Origin: Eulemur rufifrons
Lineage: Eukaryota; Chordata; Mammalia; Primates; Lemuridae
Assembly (NCBI RefSeq): GCF_041146395.1
Contig: NC_090989.1
Location: 247,184,843-247,248,842, forward strand
DNA: 64,000 nt
Reading direction: 5' to 3'
In this document: positions 39,126 through 47,235 of the stretch, in pieces
How positions within the stretch are numbered: the stretch's first letter is position 1
Layout of the letters: every line of letters starts with the position of its first letter
Translations under genes and position numbers: made by a program
Notes under the pieces: generated by a model
Database searches by the model: none
What the model was told of the DNA's origin: nothing
The model's input: only the letters and a program-made list of their open reading frames with translations

Positions 39126-41410
39126 CTTCACAATATGTAATTCATATGTACTCCAATAGGCTTTAATAAATGTCACTTAAATTGAGCAAAAATCATAAAT
39201 AGAGAATACAATAAAATTATTTTGGGAGTTAAATTTTCATGTTAAAAGAATGCTACCATTAATCCCAGATTGAGGAGGGGAAGACAGAAAAGTTCAGTGT
39301 CGTGATCAACAACAAAGGCTGATCACAACTGGACAGAGATTATATGCATAACTCCTGTCATGTGAAGGTCAGACAATTTAATCTATGCTGCATTACAGGA
39401 TCAAAAATATATACTGGAACTGTGTTACTTAGCACTGTCCCTGGATTTAGAAGGTGTTTAACGAATGGGGTTGATTTTTTTTTAGTTGCAAAGAGTTAAT
39501 GATAATTTAATGTCAAATCCATTCTTTTTACTTCCTAATACAGGTTTAGCAGAAATCCTTTTTTGTAATCTTGTTATTAATGAACCTTTCTGTAGTCATT
39601 TCCTTTCCTTTATGTGATTTGGAGTAAAAACTGGTGTAGGTGCAGTTTGGATAAATTGCAAAATAAGGTAATTTGTTAACAGGGACTAAAATTTATTCAG
39701 AATAGAGTTAAGCAATAAAGGTAAAGAGAAAATGGAGTGTTTTTAACATGCAGTTGGGACCAACACACTACTGTAAAACCTCAAAGCATGCTGAAAAGAA
39801 GGAATCCATACTAAATAAATAGAAACTCTGTATGTTAGAGCAGGCAAGAAGGTGAGTGAGGACCACCAAATTGAGAGAGAAGGCCAAAGAGGGTATGCAC
39901 CCTGCAAATTTTTTTCCTTTGATAACCTGGGGATTTTTTTTATATTTGTACTGATTTAGGAAATTTCATTTTTGAAGGATGACATGCAGATGGTGTTTAG
40001 GAAACTGGCTAAGTTATCTCAAAGATTGTCATTTCCAATATTTTGAGGATCAGAGCAGGGCAATATTACAACCCTTTCCCTCTTAAATTCACATTCCCTG
40101 AGTGACAAAATTCAAGGAGACTCTAATTCCATCTCAGTTCTTTCAGTCACGCTCCAACATTCAAAGTAGCAAATATAAATATATTCCTGCCTTTGTAAGA
40201 TAAGTGGGATAATATTATTCAAAGGCATTTGCCCAAGCTTTGGAGAGTTTGGCAGCATCCTCTCACCTGCTTCATCATCAACAGGATTAGTATATTCAGG
40301 TGTCCTACCAGAAGAGAACCTCTGCCAAAGGAATTTTTCCAATACTGGACCCAAACAGTATCTAAACATAATAAGTTCTGCAAATACAAGGGGCCCATGA
40401 AGATGGGCACATAGGCTAGCCAATCTTTCTCGTAGGAGACTTAAGCAACAGAAAGCAAAAGCCTTAGATGTTTGTAGCCTTTGACGCAAGGGAAATTCTA
40501 TGAATTTATCCTAGAGAAAAAATAATAAATGTGTGCACAAATGTTCTTTATCATAACATTAATTATGAAAGTGAAACTGGAAAGTATGTAAATATCATCA
40601 GTGATTGACTGGTTAAATAAGTTATGACCTTGTAGACTTACATTCTGAAATATTATACCATTAATAAAAGAAAAAAATCACATGACTGTTAAAAACAACA
40701 GATAGAAACATGGAAAAACATGATTAGAAAAATTCATTAAAGAAGAAATACAAATAATCAGAAAAATAAATAAAATGTTCATCCTCAGAGTAATCAAAGA
40801 AATGCAGAATTAAACAATGAAATGACCATTTTCTACTCAATTTAGACCATGAAGAACTATAGTGTTGGTATCTATAGAATTACAGGTATTATAATGGTGG
40901 CCAGGGAAGGTTTCTGATTAGAGTTGGTATAGAGTATTAGGAAGAGTTTCCAAGAAGACTGAGTTCTGAATTATGCTAATTATTATATTAAATTATAGGA
41001 TTTGACTTAAGGGTACTCAACATTCATTCTATTTTCAGAATTCTAAGATTCTACTTCAGATATATTTGCATGGGAAAATTTTTAAAAGTAATACCCAATA
41101 TGAACATATTGAAGGTATCTATCGAAGAATCCATGTACGTAATCACTTAACCGACCATACTTGAATGAGAGCTTAGTTTATAAAATTAAAACAATGGTCT
41201 TTGGCCCAACAAAAGCAGTCAGTTTAATTTTGAAGTATTCTTTTGTTGCAAGCAAATAATAGTGGCAGGTTCATCCATGTGGACACAATGTAGCTGGACT
41301 GCAGGATCTGACAGAGGGTGGCTAAAACAGACGGTGTGGCTCTATTGTGACCCTTTGGCACCAGAAAGACCAGCCCAAGATACAATCATATCTTTGAACA
41401 ACAGCCTATT
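39126..41410. other. Non-coding DNA, unassigned
   Basis: No gene seen. The 125-codon minus-strand frame at 40112-40489 has no motif and no exon structure that I can support. An A-rich stretch near 40560-40760 may be very old LINE sequence. Confidence 0.4.
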
Positions 41411-41414
41411 TTGT

Positions 41415-41580
41415 GAAGAGAATTTATTTGGAGTCAGAAAACCTAGATCCAAATGCCAGCTCTGTTTTTTATCATCTGTGGTAGCTTATACAACTCATAA
41501 ATTTTCCTATATTTCATTTCCAGTGGTGTGTAGGAATTGGCTCATACTGCCTCATGACAGCCAATTGTGAACATCTTTTT
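41415..41580 (+). repeat. MIR-like relic
   Basis: 'tttggagtcagaaaacctagatccaaatgccagctctgttttttatc' is the usual start of a MIR body. Confidence 0.6.
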
Positions 41581-41727
41581 CCAGCTCTATGTTCAGTGAT
41601 GTTAGAGCTTGAAATTAGGCATGGTAGGTGTATTCATTTCATGGAAACCAGCAGACACTACAAACCAGGACTCCCTCTATCCAAAAGAGCCAGTTGTAAA
41701 ACATGGACCAGTACACTACTGGTTTAA

Positions 41728-41793
41728 ACAAGGTGCTTTTAAATCCCTCAGTCATGTTCTTCACTTACACCAAGGGATTTAAAAGCACCTTGT
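41728..41793. repeat. 21-bp perfect inverted repeat, 24-nt loop
   Basis: ACAAGGTGCTTTTAAATCCCT at 41728-41748 is exactly reverse-complemented at 41773-41793. A second inverted pair overlaps it: CATGTTCT at 41753-41760 and AGAACATG at 41799-41806. I do not recognise it as the end of a known transposon. Confidence 0.95.
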
Positions 41794-42174
41794 AAAACAG
41801 AACATGCGTTTCAAGGTATTGTTAGTAGTATCACTCTATGCATAATGTTTTGATAGCTCAAACCTTGTACAAATTTTATCAAAGGCATCGATTACTTCTA
41901 ACGAAGGAAAAAGTGTTGAGAGAAAAGGATGATTAATGAGACCTGAAAAAAAGAGAGTACATGAAAAGAGCAATAGTCATAGTTAAAACTTCATATTGTA
42001 TATATTGATAAATAAATGCACTATAGAAGATAAAACATGGAAAAAAGTGAGATTAAAGAATATGAAATCAACATCAAGGTGTCAAAAAACAGTGACGGGT
42101 AAGTATAACAAAAATCAGCATCAATGATTTTACAAATATTTGCCATGAGCAATCTTACTAGTAGATCTCATCAC

Positions 42175-42260
42175 TTTCTTCTATCTTCCTTCCTTCTTAA
42201 TCCTGCCTGCCTTCCTTCCCTCTCCTTCCTTTCCTCCCTCTCTTCTTTTCCCCCTAGGTC
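42175..42260. repeat. CTTCC-rich polypyrimidine tract
   Basis: A low-complexity C/T-rich segment with TTCC repeats. Confidence 0.85.
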
Positions 42261-42350
42261 TTTGCTTTTTTCCACTCTCTCCTCCAACATACCATCTCTG
42301 TTTAGGTCAGAGTTATCTTTATAAGGTCCTTCCCATGTTTGATATGATAC

Positions 42351-42379
42351 GTGCGGGGAGTTAGCTACGCTCCCCGCAC
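42351..42379 (-). other. LTR-end hairpin 1
   Basis: Arms of 10 bp, 42351-42360 and 42370-42379, are perfectly complementary. They enclose the 9-nt loop TTAGCTACG, which contains the palindrome TAGCTA. The arm includes the LTR terminus (the TG at 42352). The pair that distinguishes it from hairpin 2 is G-C. Confidence 0.9.
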
Positions 42380-43319
42380 AGAGGTCCTCTTCTCTTTGTT
42401 CTGATCAGATCTCTAAGTTGACTATGCCAGTTTGCAGGGAGTTAGCTACGCTCCCTGCAAAGAGGTTTTTTCTTCCCATCAGGTCTCTCAGGCAGGGGTC
42501 ATCGCAAAGGATAAAAAATATAGTAGGAAACAGAAATAAAAATATAAAGTAATGGCAATAATAATACACAGAGCCAAAGATATAGTTTATAAAGTAAAAG
42601 TTTATGAAAATAGATAAAGGAGGGTATCCGGATGGAAATATTTTACCCGCATAAAATATCTCCCCGACTGAAACTCCACCCAGGTATTATATAGGATACA
42701 TACAGGCTTCCCCATTGCCAAGGGCAACGGGATTTGCATACTAACAGGCAGTTTGCTTTAGGGTCAAAGTCTCCTAAAAGGCTACTACAGATCCTTTAAC
42801 TAACTCTAACTAGGGGAACAATGGGTTATAAAATTGTCTTGGGGCAAACTTCTAAGTTTTATGATAAGGCTATTACTTTAGCAACAAACAGAGACATCTT
42901 GGCTCCGGTGATTGTGTTCTTGGAGACAGAGATGATCCCAGAAGTCAACATGGGCTATGCTTTGTGTTAATTACTTTAACCTGCATGATTCCATCTGGGC
43001 CCGGCTTGGGCATTAGAATATCTATCTGATTAGCTCTCATCTCCGGGGATCCACCTGTCAGCAGCACCAGCAACCTTTGGTCCTAAGGGAGGCCTGCCTT
43101 GTCTTTCAAAACAGGTGAGAACCAAAGGCCCAGTTTACAGCTGTCTCCTTGAGATGCAGCTTCTACTGACCAGCAAGACGCCCTCCTGAGACGAGGCAGC
43201 TTTTGAACTAACACATTTAGCTTTTCCTTAAGGCAAAGCTTTATTTGACTTCTGAAATCAAATCTTGTCTCCAGAAATACAGGGGGCATTTCTATAATTC
43301 AGTATTCTTAGGCTCAACA
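42352..43319 (-). mobile_element. Solo LTR of a class II (betaretrovirus-like) ERV, 968 bp
   Basis: The segment begins TG (TGCGGGGAG) and ends CA (CTCAACA). It is bounded by the 6-bp direct repeat GATACG at 42346-42351 and 43320-43325. A 6-bp TSD is typical of betaretroviruses/ERV2. No gag, pol or env lies beside it, so it is a solo LTR left by LTR-LTR recombination. I read it on the minus strand because a TATA-like CCTATATAATAC (42684-42695 in + coordinates) is preceded by about 0.6 kb of U3-like sequence and followed by a T-rich part and the hairpins described separately. I found no clear AATAAA in the expected place, so orientation is only moderately sure. Confidence 0.8.
42431..42461 (-). 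other. LTR-end hairpin 2 (covarying copy)
   Basis: Arms of 11 bp, 42431-42441 and 42451-42461, are perfectly complementary. The loop TTAGCTACG is identical to that of hairpin 1. Within the shared stem, one pair is A-T here and G-C in hairpin 1, so both sides changed together. The sequence after each hairpin (AGAGGTCCTC.. and AGAGGTTTTT..) is also related, so the pair arose by an ~80-bp tandem duplication. Confidence 0.9.
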
Positions 43320-43529
43320 GATACGCACATAGTGACCACCAATACTCTCCCAGCTACATTGCAGGCTATCTTTTCCATCACATTTCTTCTATCTTCTTTC
43401 TCAGGGAACCCTCTGCTATAGCAACATATATATCAACAAAATAGTTTCAAAATGTCTTACACTCCTAGCCTTCACTGAAAAGAAGGCAGGATATGTAGTA
43501 GAAAAAGCAGGGTGTTGGCAAAAATCCAC

Positions 43530-43680
43530 ATCTGGTCTCTACCACTTAGCAATTGTGGTATGAAGGGCAAGTTACTAGACTTTTCAATGCCTCAGATTCT
43601 TAATGTATAAAATGATGATACCCTACGTAGGGTTATTGTGAAAAATAAATGAGATACCACAGGCTGACTGTCCATTATGA
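43530..43680 (+). repeat. MIR SINE
   Basis: 'tctctaccacttagcaattgtggtatgaagggcaagttactagacttttcaatgcctcagattcttaatgtataaaatgatgat..gggttattgtgaaaaataaatgag' matches the MIR body and 3' end. Confidence 0.85.
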
Positions 43681-44387
43681 TAATTTTGATATATTGTTAA
43701 CTTTGATGGTAATAAAGATGATGATGACTGTGCTGGATTGTCCCCTTTTTCCCCTCCAGATTTGTCGCATCCTTTCCCTATTGGCTCTATATTTCAGGAG
43801 GCTGAATTTTGTGGAATTAATCAATAGGCTTCTTTCCCTCTGGTTTCTGGTTGGATTAGTCCAAAGGGAGGTTCCGGTAGGAGTGGAATGAACAGACAAG
43901 AAGGATCTTTGGGTATTTATTCCCAAGGCCCCCTCCTGCTTCCTTGAAGGATGTCAGGGGTTGCATTACTCTATCAAAGGCCACAGCTCTCCCAGGTGGC
44001 CCCCTCTCATGGCTCCAGCTGCTCTTCAGATCTGACAGCTCGCTCTGCTTGTTCCTTCTGTCCTAGGAACGGTAACTCGTGTCATCTGAGTGCCATCTGT
44101 TCTGCCAGGATTCTGACTAATGCAGTGATGATAATTGTTGTCTTTGCCTAAAATACCTTTATTTAACCTCTCTAAACCTATTGAGGCCTACCTTTTCTTC
44201 AAAGAATAATTGAAATGCCAGTGTTATGAAGAATTATTATAAAACTACCTCTATCCTTCAGAAACAAAAAGTATGACCTTAACTTCTCCTGGACTTCCCA
44301 AATAAAAAAATGTATGAAACTTTAATTTGGTAAGAAACAGAGTTTACATAACAATGATCTGGTTCCTACCTATAAAATTGTGAGCCT
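43681..44387. other. Non-coding DNA, unassigned
   Basis: The stretch 43.8-44.15 kb is GC-richer than its flanks and may be an old repeat, but I cannot name it. No gene seen. Confidence 0.4.
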
Positions 44388-44490
44388 GTTAGAGATAAGG
44401 GACTGGGTCTTACTTAATTTTAAACCCTCTAAGCACTTGGCACAGTTATTTGCATATGGAGTGTGAATGTAAGACTTTTAAAATTAAATT
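44388..44490 (+). repeat. L2 LINE 3' end
   Basis: 'gtgagcctgttagagataagggactgggtcttacttaattttaaaccctctaagcacttggcacagttatttgca' is the sense L2 3' end. Confidence 0.8.
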
Positions 44491-45275
44491 AAATCATTTT
44501 CTTAGCATGATCTCTTTTCTTCTCTCAGCTCTTTAAAATGGAGATAAAGTCAGTCTCTTGCTTTCTTTAGTTATTTCTCTGATTCTCCTTTTACCTAGAT
44601 TTTTTTATATAAAAGGAGAGCCCAAAGCTGACCCAACAAGCCAAATTCTTCTCTCCTTAAAGACCAAGTAGAATTGGGCAGCACTCATGTACGAATAATT
44701 TGTTCTTTTGCTAATATACATTCAAAATTTTTGCCCAACATATCTCTAAAAAGTGTCCATATAAGTCAATTCATTTTCTTCCAAAGTGTCTTTCTTTTTT
44801 CCGTTAGCCCATGCTAATAACTGAGCTTTCTTTCATTGCTTATTTCCTTAACTGTTTTTTTTTGTATTAAGAAAACATTATGTTGCTCTTTTGTATAACA
44901 GATGAATAAATATATTCTCCAAATGATTTGTGGCAGAAATTTAAAGGGAAAAAAATCAGCTCACTTATTTAACTTAATTTTCTTTTTAAATGTTTAAAAA
45001 AATTATTTAATCTAATAGGTACTCTATTCCAAATATTTTAAAGCTAGCAGTCTGTTAGATTTTATTTCCTCTAAATTGTGTTATTGAAAAGAATATTCTA
45101 AGTGTCAGAAACAAATTTCCACAGTGAATTATTTTATGTTTTTTAGTCACCATAAAATATACATAATTATATTTCAAAGAAAAAAAAGAATATCAAGTAT
45201 GAGAACTAATAGCACTACTTTGCTGAGTTATTTCAAACATGGCCGGTGAGAGGCTAAATGTTTTCCTCTCAAGTT
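44491..45275. other. AT-rich non-coding DNA, insertion target of the provirus
   Basis: No gene or named repeat. This is the left flank into which the provirus inserted. The same unremarkable AT-rich sequence resumes at 54922. Confidence 0.5.
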
Positions 45276-45279
45276 GTAT
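45276..45279. repeat. Provirus target-site duplication, left (GTAT)
   Basis: GTAT directly precedes the 5' LTR TG. The same four bases follow the 3' LTR CA at 54918-54921. A 4-bp TSD is usual for gammaretroviruses. Confidence 0.9.
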
Positions 45280-45409
45280 TGTAGAGCAGGAAGGAAAACA
45301 GGAGTAACTCCATGACAGACTGGACCTCTTAGGAAAGGCCTAAGTTTTGGTTTCCCCAACGCAGGCCCTCCCCCTCCCCGGAATGCCGCTGGTAACAACT
45401 GAGGGCCCT

Positions 45410-45474
45410 GGCTTGGAAACTGGCCAATTAGGAGCCAAAGCCCCGGCTTGGAAACTGGCCAATCAGGAGCCAAA
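45410..45474 (+). promoter_or_regulatory. U3 direct repeat with two CCAAT boxes
   Basis: The unit GGCTTGGAAACTGGCCAAT..AGGAGCCAAA occurs at 45410-45439 and 45445-45474, a 35-bp period with one internal difference. CCAAT lies at 45424-45428 and 45459-45463. Position upstream of the TATA box suggests an enhancer/promoter repeat, as in many gammaretroviral U3 regions. The same pair is in the 3' LTR. Confidence 0.85.
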
Positions 45475-45557
45475 ACTATCGGCCACTTTTGAGGGAACAA
45501 ATGAACTAAAAGGGGGGTGGGGGGGGGTGTGCCCAATACATATAACCTATCGATAAG

Positions 45558-45565
45558 TATAAAAG
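45558..45565 (+). promoter_or_regulatory. LTR TATA box
   Basis: TATAAAAG, about 95 bp downstream of the second CCAAT. Transcription (start of R) would be expected some 25-30 bp further on. The 3' LTR equivalent is 54745-54752. Confidence 0.9.
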
Positions 45566-45653
45566 CTTTATTTCCACCCCAGGACAGGGTCCGGGCTCGT
45601 GGAGAGACCACTGCGCTGGTGCTCTGAGCCTTGGACCCTAGCCTAGGCTAGAA

Positions 45654-45659
45654 AATAAA
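45654..45659 (+). terminator. LTR polyadenylation signal AATAAA
   Basis: AATAAA lies about 90 bp after the TATA box and is followed by a TG-rich stretch (TTTGTCTGTTG). The signal therefore lies inside R, as in gammaretroviruses. Confidence 0.88.
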
Positions 45660-45734
45660 CTCCTTTGTCTGTTGCAGCCTTGGTGACTCTGCCTATCTGT
45701 TCCTGGGACTGAGGGTAACCGGTTCTTACATTTT

Positions 45735-45752
45735 TGGGGGCTCGTCCGGGAT
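45735..45752 (+). promoter_or_regulatory. Primer-binding site, tRNA-Pro
   Basis: TGGGGGCTCGTCCGGGAT starts 4 nt after the LTR CA. It is complementary to the 3' end of tRNA-Pro, the primer used by many gammaretroviruses, and shows no mismatch to the site as I know it. Confidence 0.95.
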
Positions 45753-45841
45753 CCCGAAACCCCTAGAACAGAATCCAGGCCCAAGGAGGAGTTGGAACTT
45801 TAAAAAAAAAAAAAAAAAAAAGGAAAATCCGCGCGGTGCAG

Positions 45842-45843
45842 GT
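45842..45843 (+). promoter_or_regulatory. Candidate splice donor (CAG|GTAATT)
   Basis: TGCAG|GTAATT about 90 nt after the primer site, a plausible donor for the spliced env RNA. A second candidate is CCG|GTAAGG, with the GT at 45950-45951. Sequence alone does not decide between them. Confidence 0.4.
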
Positions 45844-46095
45844 AATTGGTGGCCGGCCAAGACCTAGGTGGACGCACTGGGAGGTCGCTGGCCCGGGAGC
45901 GAAGGGAGACGTCCCTCGCCCCCCCTCGGTAGGTTTCCGGCACGGGCCGGTAAGGTCCGTTTGAGAGGGAAACTAAGCTGGCCACAGGGCCAAGAGTTGG
46001 GAGTTTGTGAAACGTCTTGTCGTGGTCTATGTGCGTTATTGTCTGGTGGCCATTGTTCCGTGTTTGAGTCTTTGGTGTTCGTTCAGCGGCCCATC

Positions 46096-46400
46096 CCCCA
46101 GCAGCAGCAGCAGCAGCAGCGGCGCGCCAGAGGCCCTTGCGCGCGCCCGCCGACTCGGCGGCGGCGGCGGAGGCGGCGGCGGCGGCGGCGCCCGCTCCCG
46201 GCGGCGCGGCGGAGGCCCGCGCGCGTGCCCGCCCACTCCCGGTGGCGGCAGCGGTGCGCCGGAGGCCCTTGCGCGCGCCCGCCGACTCTCCGGTGGCTGC
46301 GGCAGCGGAGACCCGCGCGTGCGCCCACGCGCCCGCACTCCAGCAGCAGCAGCAGCGGCCCCTGCACCCTCCCGTTGTCCCACCCAGAGGCGGTGGCAGC
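46096..46400 (+). repeat. CpG-rich triplet repeat and degenerate minisatellite in the leader
   Basis: (CAG)n opens the block at about 46099-46119. Four imperfect units follow, each with GCGC(C/G)GGAGGCCCTTGCGC-like wording and then GCGCGCCCGCCGACTC-like wording, starting near 46121, 46200, 46254 and 46308, with GGC/GGT triplet runs between them. A second CAG/GCAGC run closes it near 46340-46357. The base composition is unlike both the rest of the provirus and the AT-rich flanks. All six frames stay open for long distances here for compositional reasons, so the 180- and 208-codon frames are not evidence of genes. Confidence 0.85.
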
Positions 46401-46778
46401 AGCGGCCTAGTGCCCGCCCTGCACAAAGGCGCCGCCCACTTGCTTCGCTTTTAGTGTCAGATTGTGGCGTATCTCGCCGCTTTTGTCCGTGTTTTATGTT
46501 TCTTCTTCACTCACAGGAGCGTGGATTTGATCTGATGTGCAGAGAAAGCAGCTCTATCTTTAGTCCCCAAAGTTTCCCGATTAACAACGGAGTTAAATGT
46601 CCTGTTTGTCACAGAGGCGGCAGACAAGGGTGGACTAGTAACTCTCCACCACACTCAACCCCCCAGCCCTTTCCCCCCGCTACTTCTGTTTATTCACTGC
46701 AGCCCACAGCGTCTCCCCGCTCTGGGCCCGTGGCCCCGCCGAGGCCCCGGAACCCTGTCGCCTAGGGTCATCCTTTCG

Positions 46779-46976
46779 ATGATTCCCTCGGTCTCTGGAG
46801 TTACTGCTTTTTGGTTGCAGCTTATTCTTGTGGACTCACTGGTTCTGGTATTTGGTATCGGTCTATACACTGTTGCCCCTCCTTCTTGGGGAACCCCACA
46901 GAGGTGCGCCCTCACACTCTTTTACTGGGTTGTAATAGGAATAATAGTGTGGCTGCAAATAGACCCCCCCACATAA
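46779..46976 (+). other. Candidate leader ORF, 65 codons, two predicted membrane helices
   Basis: A true ATG frame lies between the repeat block and gag, not in frame with gag. The predicted peptide is about 65 residues, with hydrophobic stretches at roughly residues 10-32 and 44-61 and a short Pro/Gly/Cys-containing turn (APPSWGTPQRC) between them, like a small membrane hairpin. I do not recognise it. Against it: several ATGs precede it in the leader, its start context is weak (pyrimidine at -3), and 65 codons can be open by chance. A splice-acceptor-like TTGCAG lies inside it at 46820. Function unknown; expression unproven. Confidence 0.3.
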
Positions 46977-47235
46977 AGTCTGTCTGCCTGATTAAATGAG
47001 TGAAGCGTGACTGTATAAGGTTCCACGGCCACGGCTACGGAATCTGAGTGGGTCCTAACCTGCGATTCTGTGGCGGCGTCGTATGGCATAACGGTGATTC
47101 ACTCCCCTAAAAAGGAGTGACCAGGCCCGGGGTTTATACGGGTACACCTTAGCCAAGACGCGCCTAAGTTCCCGCGAGGGACGCAGCCAGGCGGACACCT
47201 GAGAGAAACCCCCTTCCCCCGTTCCGTTTGTGAGC

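Larger units (their letters stand above)
45280..45730 (+). repeat. Provirus 5' LTR (451 bp)
   Basis: TGTAGAGCAGG to GGTTCTTACA. It contains a two-copy U3 repeat with CCAAT boxes, a TATA box (45558-45565) and the AATAAA signal (45654-45659). It matches the 3' LTR except for two substitutions (G here, A there, within GTGGAGAG and CTTGGTGA) and a G-run of 9 here against 8 there. Confidence 0.98.
45753..47235 (+). other. Unusually long proviral leader (about 1.5 kb)
   Basis: This is the untranslated leader that should carry the splice donor and packaging signals. Typical gammaretroviral leaders are around 0.5 kb, so this is about three times that. In order it holds an A20 run (45802-45821), two candidate splice donors, a CpG-rich triplet/minisatellite block (46096-46400), several splice-acceptor-like CAGs (46516, 46820), a two-helix 65-codon frame (46779-46976) and an unremarkable stretch up to gag. 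An in-frame TGA at 47200-47202 lies just upstream of the gag ATG, so this copy cannot make an N-terminally extended Gag reaching further upstream. Confidence 0.85.

Noticed and set aside
40112..40489. 125-codon minus-strand ORF and overlapping short frames
   Set aside because: No domain or splice evidence. Overlapping frames on both strands suggest chance opening.
42351..42461. CRISPR-like or riboswitch reading of the repeated hairpins
   Set aside because: There are only two copies, they lie inside a clear LTR in a primate genome, and their spacing fits a simple tandem duplication.
45800..46426. 208-codon minus-strand and 180-codon plus-strand frames over the leader
   Set aside because: They exist only because the GC-rich triplet block has few stop codons in any frame. 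The translations are low-complexity Ala/Gly/Arg/Pro, and the frames overlap each other in several registers.
46007..46765. 252-codon plus-strand leader frame
   Set aside because: It opens with GTG, not ATG, and has no early ATG. Most of it is the triplet/minisatellite block. Only the last part is of normal complexity, and it matches nothing I know.
47200..47235. Glyco-Gag-like N-terminal extension of gag
   Set aside because: An in-frame TGA at 47200-47202 sits 11 codons before the gag start, so no extended form can be read in this copy.
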